39,986 bases of DNA from Micrococcales bacterium (GTDB lineage: Bacteria; Actinomycetota; Actinomycetes; Actinomycetales; Microbacteriaceae). Shown here piece by piece: positions 14,977 to 22,782 of the stretch (its first letter is position 1; every line of letters starts with the position of its first letter). A model generated the notes under the pieces. The model did not search any database, was not told the origin of the DNA, and saw only the letters and a list, made by a program, of their open reading frames with translations. The stretch lies in assembly GCA_947489235.1 (NCBI GenBank), contig CANLDE010000005.1:1-39986 (forward strand), in the 5' to 3' direction. The position numbers and the translations under genes were made by a program.

Positions 14977-17751
14977 ATGCGAACTTTACATTTCCACCAA
15001 AACTTGAGTGCGACTTTGGGTCGCAAGGCGGTAGCCGTTCTTGTTATGTCAGCTGTTATGGCTTTCAACCTGGGCCCTCTAGAAGCCAAAGCAGAGGAAA
15101 CAACGCAGCAAACATTAGAGATCTATGGTGGTTTAATTGATGCTGATCATCCACTCAACTCACCAGACCCATACACTGAAGTCTCAACAGACGAGGGTCT
15201 TACTTGGCAACCAGCCTATTTGGTAGGCCAGCACCCGTGGGGACTTGTCTCGGGAACCAACAGTTGGTTGAACTGTGTTCCAAGCATAAATTCGTGCGCG
15301 AAAGCCCGTTCTGATTATCGCTATCGCTTCTTTCTGGCGGAAGGTTGGCGCGCTTCGAACATGAGCGTGAACATGAAAATGGATGACTACGGTTGGGTCT
15401 CTTTGAATGGCAATGACATATCAGGACTTCAAGCGGAACAATGGAATAGTGGAGGGCCAATCGATGTAGATGCTATGACTAAGACTGGCTGGAACGAGCT
15501 CCGTGTAATTTTGATTGACTATGGCGGCGCTGCTGGAATCAACTACAAGATTTCATACAATGTGATAAGCCCTTACCAGATTAAGGTTATGGAACCAGGT
15601 AAACCGAGCACGTTGGATGTGTTGTTCGACTCTGAAGGCGGTAAAGAGACCTACGAAAAGCAGGTCTATACCTTGGGTGGTGAGCCTGTTGCATTGCCAG
15701 CGCCAACGCGAGACGGATACTCCTTTACAGGATGGGCGAAGAAATCTGTCGATGGTGTAGTTATTGGGTCAGCGACTCTAATCCCGGAAGAGGATATGAC
15801 ACTTCATGCGACTTGGCTTGCGGATAGCCATGTGGTTGAGTTTGACTCTAAATCTGGAAGTGCTGTCGAGTCAGGTTCGTTTGTTACGGATGGATCTATA
15901 GCTTCTGCTCCTTCTGCTCCTACTCGTGAGGGCTATAACTTTGTGGGTTGGTCTGCAACCGATGGTGGTAGTGCTGTTGAGTTCCCTTACTCACCTGGTG
16001 TGATCTCTGACATTACTTTGTATGCTTTGTGGTCTTTTGATGACCACACTGTCACATATGACTCAAAGGGTGGCTCGTCTGTTACCAACGGTTTTTTCTT
16101 TACTGATGGTTCTCTAGAAATTCCTTTTGCCCCATCCCGTGATGGCTACGCTTTCTTGGGTTGGTCTGCTACTGATGGTGGAGAAGCCATTACATTCCCT
16201 TACTCACCTGGTGTTTATCAAGACATTACTTTGTATGCTTTGTGGTCTGCTGATTCTCACACAGTTACATTCGACTCAAAGAGTGGCTCTGCTGTTTCAG
16301 CTGATTCATTTGTAACTGATGGTTCATTAGCAATCCCTTATGACCCGACTCGCGAGGGCTACGCTTTCTTGGGTTGGTCAGATACCGATGGTGGTTCTCC
16401 TGTTTCTTTCCCTTACACACCTGGTGTAACTCAAGACATTACTTTGTATGCTTTGTGGTCTGCTGATTCTCACACAGTTACTTATGACTCAAAGAGTGGC
16501 TCCGCTGTCGCTTCCGGAACGTTTTTGACGGACGGATCTGTTACTGCTCCGGCTTCTCCGACTCGTGCGGGCTACACCTTCCTTGGCTGGTCTGCAACCG
16601 ATGGTGGTGCAGCTATTACATTCCCTTACTCACCTGGTGTTATCACTGGAATCACGTTGTACGCGAAGTGGTCAATTGACAGTCACATTGTTACTTTCAA
16701 TTCGAAGAACGGTTCAGCTGTTGCAGCGGGCTCGTTTGTGACTGCTGGTTCGGTTGAAGCACCTTCTGCTCCAACACGGGTTGGTCACAACTTCCTTGGT
16801 TGGTCTGCAACTGACGGTGGTAGTGCTGTGACTTTCCCTTACTCACCTGGTGTTACAACCGACGTGACTTTGTATGCTTTGTGGTTTGAAATTACTGCGC
16901 CATCAGCTCCACAAAATGTCACAGCGACTGCAGGAAATAAAACCGCGACTGTAAGTTGGGCAGTGCCAACTAGCAACGGTGGAGCTGCAATCATCTCCTA
17001 TTTGGTGACTGCTAGCACCGGCCAAACCTGTTCAGTAGTTATACTTACTTGTACATTTACTGGTTTGCCAAATAAAACTGCTGTAACTTTCACAGTTGTG
17101 GCTATTAACTCCGCTGGTAACGGAACCGCAAGCACTCCAAGTGCGAGCATCACACCTTTCGATCCAAATGATGATGTGCTGCCCCCTGACGATGATGGTA
17201 CCGACGCCCCTAAAGCAATTCCGTCAGGCGGTAAGTTTGTTCAATCAAATGACCCGACTTTGTTCTTCTCTTGGAATAAGTCAACAGGAAAACTCTTGTC
17301 GAATGCAACAGGTGTTTACATCGGTTACATTGAAGCGAAAATCACATTCACAAAATCAGGCAAGGTTTATACCTGTTCCACTGTGTTTGGTGACTTGAAG
17401 GTTTTGCCTCAGAAGACAGCTGCTCAGAAAGCAGCTGCGATGAAGCCAAAAACTTTCAAAGGCACTCAATTCTGTATTAGCAAAACCAAGATGGATTCCA
17501 AATCACTGGCCCCTAAAGGCGGACTGACCGCAGCCAACTTCAAGAAGATAAAGTCAATGAATAAAACTAGTGCTGAGTTAGCTAAAGAGAAAGCTGCCCT
17601 TACAGTACTAAAGGGCTTCACTGGAGTTGTGCAGGTTGATGTTGTCCGCTACCGTGCGTGGCCGACAACGATGTTGAACTTTGGAGATCACACAGGTAAG
17701 GGTGGAAAGATTCCGGCCATGATCAGAAACACCAAGGTAAACCTCGGCTAA
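14977..17751 (+). CDS. Giant secreted protein: beta-sandwich, six InlB-type repeats, FnIII and conserved C-terminal domain
   Basis: 924 residues. ATG 14977 is preceded by AAGGA. A signal peptide occupies about 1-40 (VAVLVMSAVMAFNLGPLEAK). Residues 45-205 look like a carbohydrate-binding beta-sandwich. Residues 212-637 hold six InlB B-type (List_Bact) repeats, pattern HTVTFDSKSGSAV...F.TDGS, then APTREGY.FLGWS and DITLYALWS. A fibronectin type III domain (about 640-730) and a C-terminal domain of about 180 residues (PQKTAAQK, APKGG, RYRAWPTTMLN) follow; the last is shared with the protein at 22783-27006. No LPXTG or S-layer motif is seen. Probably an adhesin, and possibly controlled by the divergent two-component system. 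Confidence 0.88.
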   Translation: MRTLHFHQNLSATLGRKAVAVLVMSAVMAFNLGPLEAKAEETTQQTLEIYGGLIDADHPLNSPDPYTEVSTDEGLTWQPAYLVGQHPWGLVSGTNSWLNCVPSINSCAKARSDYRYRFFLAEGWRASNMSVNMKMDDYGWVSLNGNDISGLQAEQWNSGGPIDVDAMTKTGWNELRVILIDYGGAAGINYKISYNVISPYQIKVMEPGKPSTLDVLFDSEGGKETYEKQVYTLGGEPVALPAPTRDGYSFTGWAKKSVDGVVIGSATLIPEEDMTLHATWLADSHVVEFDSKSGSAVESGSFVTDGSIASAPSAPTREGYNFVGWSATDGGSAVEFPYSPGVISDITLYALWSFDDHTVTYDSKGGSSVTNGFFFTDGSLEIPFAPSRDGYAFLGWSATDGGEAITFPYSPGVYQDITLYALWSADSHTVTFDSKSGSAVSADSFVTDGSLAIPYDPTREGYAFLGWSDTDGGSPVSFPYTPGVTQDITLYALWSADSHTVTYDSKSGSAVASGTFLTDGSVTAPASPTRAGYTFLGWSATDGGAAITFPYSPGVITGITLYAKWSIDSHIVTFNSKNGSAVAAGSFVTAGSVEAPSAPTRVGHNFLGWSATDGGSAVTFPYSPGVTTDVTLYALWFEITAPSAPQNVTATAGNKTATVSWAVPTSNGGAAIISYLVTASTGQTCSVVILTCTFTGLPNKTAVTFTVVAINSAGNGTASTPSASITPFDPNDDVLPPDDDGTDAPKAIPSGGKFVQSNDPTLFFSWNKSTGKLLSNATGVYIGYIEAKITFTKSGKVYTCSTVFGDLKVLPQKTAAQKAAAMKPKTFKGTQFCISKTKMDSKSLAPKGGLTAANFKKIKSMNKTSAELAKEKAALTVLKGFTGVVQVDVVRYRAWPTTMLNFGDHTGKGGKIPAMIRNTKVNLG

Positions 17752-17765
17752 TTGCTCTCTGTTGA

Positions 17766-17795
17766 AAATGCCTCCGTTGATGCGGAGGCATTTTT
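17766..17795 (+). terminator. Intrinsic terminator
   Basis: AAATGCCTCCG and CGGAGGCATTT pair around TTGATG and run into five Ts, 14 bases after the stop of the repeat protein. Confidence 0.9.
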
Positions 17796-17949
17796 ACTTT
17801 TTATCTCTATTTCCTAAATGCTAGACGTGTTGAGAACCTTGACAGATAAAGACCTGTGCAGGATACCAAAACCACTAACCGGTTTCGGAGATTTTCTCAT
17901 GCCCATCTCTGCATCGCAGAGGGAACTCAATTTTCAGTAAAGTTGAACT

Positions 17950-18393
17950 ATGGCCCAGGATGAACGAACTCAAGCAGAGTTGATTGCACACTTTTCGAGC
18001 CGCTTGGCTTTTGAGACTGATGCTTCGGATGTTCATGCAGACATGGATGAAGGTAAGAAGTTTGTTCTTGTTGATGTTAGAGGGCAGAGTTCTTGGGATC
18101 AGGGTAGAGCTCAGGGTGCAATTCACATGCATCACTCGGAGATAGCAGATAGAGCTCCTATTGAGATACCGATGGATATTCCAGTAGTTGTTTATTGCTG
18201 GGGCCCTGGTTGTAATGGTGCTCACAGAGGAGCTTTGAACTTTGCACTCCTTGGTTACCAAGTGAAAGAGATGATTGGTGGCTTTGAGTATTGGTCTCGT
18301 GAAGGCTACCCAGTAGTTAATGACGAAGGGCCAGTTATTCGAGCCAAGGATCCTCTAACGGTTCCAGTTGACTCACCTACTTGTGATTGCTAG
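17950..18393 (+). CDS. Rhodanese-like domain protein
   Basis: 147 residues, a single rhodanese module. FVLVDVRGQSSWDQGRAQGA (38-57) is the typical 'VDVR....' strand with the G.A....I segment, followed by PVVVYCWGPGCNGAHRGA, where Cys83 is the candidate sulfur-accepting cysteine, and MIGGFEYWSREGYPV at the end. The active loop is longer than the usual six residues and has a second cysteine (C88). Sulfur transfer is likely but the partner is unknown. It sits between a strong terminator and a tRNA-like fragment, so it may be the last gene of an inserted block. Confidence 0.88.
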   Translation: MAQDERTQAELIAHFSSRLAFETDASDVHADMDEGKKFVLVDVRGQSSWDQGRAQGAIHMHHSEIADRAPIEIPMDIPVVVYCWGPGCNGAHRGALNFALLGYQVKEMIGGFEYWSREGYPVVNDEGPVIRAKDPLTVPVDSPTCDC

Positions 18394-18415
18394 CAAGCCG
18401 CTAAGAAACTTAAGA

Positions 18416-18445
18416 TTGGGGGGGTTCGATTCCCTCCAAGGGCAC
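18416..18445 (+). repeat. Diverged tRNA 3'-end fragment
   Basis: A TTGG start, a run of seven Gs, then GTTCGATTCCCTCCAAGGGC and AC resembles the T-arm and acceptor end of tRNA-Arg (GTTCGAGTCCCTCCAAGCGC), with at least two substitutions and two extra Gs. It could be a decayed fourth copy, or a remnant of a different tRNA. No 5' tRNA half is present. Confidence 0.5.
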
Positions 18446-18597
18446 TTATCATTTACTGCCGAACATCTAACAGCATCATTGAGCCCTTATATTTAGGTGC
18501 GGTTCTGATGAATTGATATCAAAACGCAATCCTCTAAGCCGCAAAGAACCTGAAAATGTGCTTGGATGACCATAGTTGCTAAATAGGCACACTTGCT

Positions 18598-18613
18598 CGA
18601 AATGCTCATTTCG
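18598..18613. promoter_or_regulatory. Perfect inverted repeat upstream of BspA-like gene
   Basis: CGAAATG-CT-CATTTCG, 53 bases before the chosen start of the BspA-like gene. The two-base centre is too tight for a good RNA hairpin, so a dimeric repressor or activator site is more likely. Confidence 0.35.
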
Positions 18614-18665
18614 CGACCTCTTTACAGGAAATATCTCACTCCTAACCGTTAAAGGTGGTCCACAA

Positions 18666-21542
18666 ATGAGTAAAGTCGTCACAGTCAAAACGATTGTTCT
18701 AGCTTTGCTATTGGCAACGATTTCCTCTCCTGCATATGCAGATCTCTATGACGGAACGACTGGAACAGTTGACTGTCTTGGGGGAGGAACCTTTACCATC
18801 ACCGACAATGTTTTGACCGGCAACGATGATTGCGCTGGGGATGCTGTTATACCGGCTGAGGTAACTTCCATTGGGAATTATGCGTTCTATGATGCAAATG
18901 CACTTGAGAACTTAAGTTTTGCTGAAGGAAGCAACCTTGAAACTATCGGTGACTATGCGTTCGAATCCACAGCAGCCCTTACCTCAATAACTATTCCGGC
19001 CAGCGTCAGATCTATCCCAACGGGCGCGTTCTATAGAGCACCTGCACTTGAAACTGTAATTTTTGCTAGAGGTAGCTTGCTTGAAAGTATTGGGAACTCT
19101 GCGTTCGCTTACACAGCAGCCCTTACCTCAATAACTATTCCGGCTAGCGTTAGATCCATCGGAGACACTGCGTTCTATAGCGCAACTTCACTTGAGACTA
19201 TAACTTTTGCTGAGGGGAGCCAGATTGAAAGTCTTGGGGTCTCTGCGTTTAATGACTTACCCGCACTGACTGCTGTTTACTTTTTCGGTAATGCGCCAAG
19301 TCTTGCAAGTTTTGACGGCGACGTATTTAGGGAAGTGCCCTCTGGAGCTAAGGTCTATCTCAATTCTTACGCCATGGGCTTTCCGGAGATTGGCCAGGAC
19401 TGGAATGGTCTGATTGTTGACGTTGTTGCTGGGGAATATGAGTGTTCGACAAGTGGGTCCTTTACTGTATGGGGCTCTACACTCACAAGTAATCAGAGTT
19501 GCGCTGGTGAAGCTGTCGTTCCATATGGTGTCACAACTATCGGCAACAACGTGTTCTTTGGTTCAACAGTCCTTACTTCGATCGCCATTCCTGCTTCTGT
19601 TACATCCATCCAGGACTCGGCGTTTTATAGCTCATCGGCACTGGAAACCGTAACTTTTGCCAACGACAGCAGACTGACCACCTTGGTCGACAAGGCGTTC
19701 CGCGGAGTATCCGCCCTTACCTCTATTTCAATTCCTGCGAGGGTCACATCCATTGGCGAAAGCACTTTCGCTCTCTCCGGTCTTGAAACGGTAACTATTG
19801 CTGAGGATAGCAAGTTGAAAAGTATCGGAAGCTACGCGTTCAATGATTCATCCAAGCTAACTTCAATTAACCTTCCTGCTACCCTCACTTCATTGGGAGA
19901 CTTCGCGTTCTTTGAAAATCGAAAACTTGAGACGGTAACTTTCGCTGAAGGAATCGAGCTTGAAATAATCCCAAAATATGCGTTCGCTTACACAGCCATT
20001 ACCTCAATAACTATTCCTGCTAGCGTCACAGCTATCGGGGAGTACGCGTTCTTTGAAACGCGAAAAATTGAGACCATAACTTTCGCTGAAGGCAGCAAGC
20101 TTACAACAATTGGAAGTAGTGCATTCTTCTTCACTTTTGCACTTACCTCAATAACTATTCCTGTTGGCGTTAGATCCATACCAGAGTTCACGTTCTATTA
20201 CTCATCTTCACTTGAGACTGTAACTTTCGCTGAAGGTAGCAAACTTGAAAGTATTGGGAACCATGCGTTCGCTTATACAACGGCCCTTACCTCAATAAAT
20301 ATTCCTGCCGGCACTAGATCTATTGGAGAATACGCTTTCACCGACGCAGGAGCCCTTGTATCTTTAGCAATTCCTGCTAGCGCCACATCGATCGGCAACA
20401 GAGCATTCTTTAATGCAACTTCACTTGAGACTGTAACTTTTGCTGAAGGTAGCAAGCTTGAAAGTATTGGGGAATACGCGTTTTACAACTCACCCGCACT
20501 CACCTCAATCGCTATTCCTGCTAGTGTCACAGCTATCGGGGAATTGGCTTTCTATGGCGCTGTGGCCCTTGAAACTCTAACTTTCGCTGCAGGTAGCAAG
20601 CTTGAAACTATCCAGCGCGGCACATTCTGGGGTTTGGCAATTGAATCTGTAACTATTCCTGCTAGCGTCACAACTATCGGGGACTTCGCGTTCTTTGATA
20701 ATAAGAACCTTGAAACCCTTACTTTTGCTGAAGGTAGCACTCTTAAAACTATCGGGGAAAGAGCCTTCGCTTACACTCCAGCATTAACTTCTATAACTAT
20801 TCCTGCTAGCGTCACAGCTATCGGGGAGTACGTGTTCCTAAATTCTTCTTCACTCACTGAGGTTTACTTCCTCGGGAATGCACCGACTCTTGGCTCAGAT
20901 GTGTTTAGTGGTGTCGCTTCTGAGGCTAAGGCGTATCTCGTCACTGGTGCTAGCGGCTTCTCAGCTAATGGTGGAACCTGGAACGGTCTAATTGTTGTAG
21001 CGGGTTCTTTTGCTGTTACCTATAACTCAAATGGCGGATCTGCTACTGCTTCTGGAATCTTTCTAAGGGGCGGTAAGGTAGCTGCTGCCCCATCAGCGCC
21101 AACGCGATCTGGTTACACCTTCACTGGATGGTCTGCTACTAATGGTGGGACTGCGATTACTTTCCCTCACACTCCAGGGGTAAATCAAGACATAACTCTT
21201 TATGCCAGTTGGGTGAGAAATTCAGTTAAAGCAGCTGCCTCGGTGAAGCCAACTGTTACTGGTACTACCAAGGTCGGTAAAGTTTTGACAGTAAAAAATG
21301 GAACGTGGTCTGGATATCCAACCCCAGCTATTTCTCAACAGTGGTATTCCTGTTCGAAAGCTGTAACTGCAGCTACTTCAACGGTGCCTAGTACCTGTAA
21401 AAAGATATCTGGAGAAACTAAGACCACACTCAAACTAAGCACTACCCACAAGGGTAAGTATTTAGCTGTTTTAGTTACTGGCAAGAGCACTGGTACAACA
21501 CCTACTTTGTGGCTGACAAAAAGCACAGCCAAGGTTGGCTAA
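18666..21542 (+). CDS. Secreted BspA-type leucine-rich-repeat protein with one InlB-type repeat
   Basis: 958 residues from ATG 18666, chosen because AAAGGTGG precedes it and a signal peptide follows at once (TIVLALLLATISSPAYAD); the longer frame from 18576 adds an unlikely Cys-rich leader. Two Cys-containing modules (about 25-55 and 258-290) each introduce a run of BspA-like LRR_5 units of about 23 residues, e.g. LTSITIPASVTAIGEYAF alternating with LETVTFAEGSKLESIG. One InlB-type repeat lies around 785-855 and an Ig-like tail ends the protein. BspA-like LRRs mediate attachment to surfaces or other cells. Many units are near-identical in DNA, so slippage and recombination are expected. Confidence 0.88.
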   Translation: MSKVVTVKTIVLALLLATISSPAYADLYDGTTGTVDCLGGGTFTITDNVLTGNDDCAGDAVIPAEVTSIGNYAFYDANALENLSFAEGSNLETIGDYAFESTAALTSITIPASVRSIPTGAFYRAPALETVIFARGSLLESIGNSAFAYTAALTSITIPASVRSIGDTAFYSATSLETITFAEGSQIESLGVSAFNDLPALTAVYFFGNAPSLASFDGDVFREVPSGAKVYLNSYAMGFPEIGQDWNGLIVDVVAGEYECSTSGSFTVWGSTLTSNQSCAGEAVVPYGVTTIGNNVFFGSTVLTSIAIPASVTSIQDSAFYSSSALETVTFANDSRLTTLVDKAFRGVSALTSISIPARVTSIGESTFALSGLETVTIAEDSKLKSIGSYAFNDSSKLTSINLPATLTSLGDFAFFENRKLETVTFAEGIELEIIPKYAFAYTAITSITIPASVTAIGEYAFFETRKIETITFAEGSKLTTIGSSAFFFTFALTSITIPVGVRSIPEFTFYYSSSLETVTFAEGSKLESIGNHAFAYTTALTSINIPAGTRSIGEYAFTDAGALVSLAIPASATSIGNRAFFNATSLETVTFAEGSKLESIGEYAFYNSPALTSIAIPASVTAIGELAFYGAVALETLTFAAGSKLETIQRGTFWGLAIESVTIPASVTTIGDFAFFDNKNLETLTFAEGSTLKTIGERAFAYTPALTSITIPASVTAIGEYVFLNSSSLTEVYFLGNAPTLGSDVFSGVASEAKAYLVTGASGFSANGGTWNGLIVVAGSFAVTYNSNGGSATASGIFLRGGKVAAAPSAPTRSGYTFTGWSATNGGTAITFPHTPGVNQDITLYASWVRNSVKAAASVKPTVTGTTKVGKVLTVKNGTWSGYPTPAISQQWYSCSKAVTAATSTVPSTCKKISGETKTTLKLSTTHKGKYLAVLVTGKSTGTTPTLWLTKSTAKVG

Positions 21543-21564
21543 ACTAGCGACTTTAGATGCTCGG

Positions 21565-21810
21565 TTACTTTGTGCGCTTGGCTCTTAGCAACATGATCAG
21601 GCTGATGATAAAAACAACTAAGCCAATCGGCACGGTCAGCAAAAATAAATATGCAAACGCACCGGCACTGCAGTTCGGAGCAACAGTGCAGTCGGGAGAT
21701 ATGCGGACTCCAATCGCTGCAACTATCAGTGGAGAAACTGCAAATAGTGGTGCTAAGCACATAAGAACTAAAGCGACTCTCTTACGTTTCTGGACGGGCT
21801 TGTTTGTCAT
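21565..21810 (-). CDS. Small two-helix membrane protein, function unknown
   Basis: 81 residues with a basic N-terminus (KPVQKRKR), a hydrophobic segment around 12-35, an external loop with two cysteines (DCTVAPNC) and a second segment at about 48-74 ending RAKRTK. AGGGA precedes the ATG. It is convergent with the BspA-like gene, 22 bases away. I do not recognise a family. It is preferred over overlapping frames because of its Shine-Dalgarno and clean membrane topology. Confidence 0.6.
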   Translation of the reverse strand: MTNKPVQKRKRVALVLMCLAPLFAVSPLIVAAIGVRISPDCTVAPNCSAGAFAYLFLLTVPIGLVVFIISLIMLLRAKRTK

Positions 21811-22044
21811 TTGTCCCTACCTACATAGTTGGTACCTTAAGCCTGAGTGTATCGAGGCTCGAAGCTGGGGGAAAAAGTCGAACTTTGTGTATCCAACTGT
21901 TACCAATGGGGGTGGGACCTCCCTAGAGTTGGCTGAAGTAAAGCGAAGGCTTGGGCAAATTAGAGTTGTTTAGGGCGAGACCTAGGATTGTTAAATGCAC
22001 ACTCTATTTCGGTGAGCTGTAATTAGTAGAGAAAGATTATCAAC

Positions 22045-22494
22045 GTGAACATTACTGTTCGTCCAATTGAAGCCAGGGACAAGCTCTCATGGAAAGAGCT
22101 CTACTTTGCCTATCTTAAGTTCTACGAGAGCGAGACAGACGACTCTTCAACAGAGTTGCTATGGAATCGCCTGACTAGGCCCGAACCTGACATTCAAGGG
22201 CTGGTCGCTGAGTTAGATGGTCCAGTAGTTGGTATCGCTCATTTCCATTACCAAATCTCCACTTGGACCAACAACTACAATTGCTATCTTGAAGATCTTT
22301 ATGTCAGTGAGGTTGAACGAGGAAACGGTGTGGCGACAGCGCTAATCGCAGAAGTAAAGGATTTAGCGGTAAACCAAAAATGCGCAGAGCTGTTCTGGAT
22401 CACTAAAAAAAGTAATTACGTGGCTAGAAAGCTATATGACAAAGTTGCAGCTGAAAGTGATTTTGTTCGGTACGAAATTATTCTCGAAAAGTAA
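22045..22494 (+). CDS. GNAT-family N-acetyltransferase
   Basis: 149 residues, GTG start at 22045. The GNAT fold is clear: ITVRPIEARDKLSWKELYFA (3-22), the strand CYLEDLYVSEVERGNGVATA (80-99), in which RGNGVATAL is the R/Q-G-x-G-x-A acetyl-CoA pyrophosphate loop, and a C-terminal NYVARKLYDKVA helix followed by a beta-strand. Proteins of this length acetylate small amines, antibiotics or protein termini; the substrate is not readable. It stands alone between the small membrane protein and the giant glycine-rich protein. Confidence 0.9.
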   Translation: MNITVRPIEARDKLSWKELYFAYLKFYESETDDSSTELLWNRLTRPEPDIQGLVAELDGPVVGIAHFHYQISTWTNNYNCYLEDLYVSEVERGNGVATALIAEVKDLAVNQKCAELFWITKKSNYVARKLYDKVAAESDFVRYEIILEK

Positions 22495-22740
22495 TTTTTC
22501 TAGAATGTGTGCACCTCTCATTCAAATGTAAGCACCCTATAGCTTTTAGACAGACTGTCTTGTTGGCGTTAATCTGGTCCCGGCTAATACGAATTAAAGT
22601 CCCCCGAATATCTTGGTAATCAGGCCCTGCGAGGCTCTTTCCTGCTGGTTCAGCAAGATCCTTATCTATTGAAAGTTAAACATTGAATGAATTAATCTCA
22701 ACAAATCCGTTGCCTGCCTTCCCACACTGACGCCTGCCAG

Positions 22741-22746
22741 TATAAT
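22741..22746 (+). promoter_or_regulatory. Probable -10 box of the 1407-residue protein gene
   Basis: A consensus TATAAT lies 36 bases before the TTG start. No good -35 is seen at 16-18 bases, so it may need an activator. The rest of 22495-22782 shows no gene or other clear element. Confidence 0.4.
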
Positions 22747-22782
22747 TCAAAAAAAGTATTCGTATTATCGAAGGGTACCGCC

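Noticed and set aside
18576-18665. 30-residue N-terminal extension of the BspA-like protein from 18576
   Set aside because: Cys-rich leader without ribosome binding site would bury the signal peptide that starts at ATG 18666.
19014-20860. Regularly spaced repeats suggesting a CRISPR array
   Set aside because: The repeats are in frame within a long gene and encode LRR_5 units; spacing is that of protein repeats and no cas genes are present.
21557-21973. Plus-strand 138-codon frame opposite the small membrane protein
   Set aside because: No Shine-Dalgarno and no recognisable domain; the minus-strand frame has both a good AGGGA site and two membrane segments.
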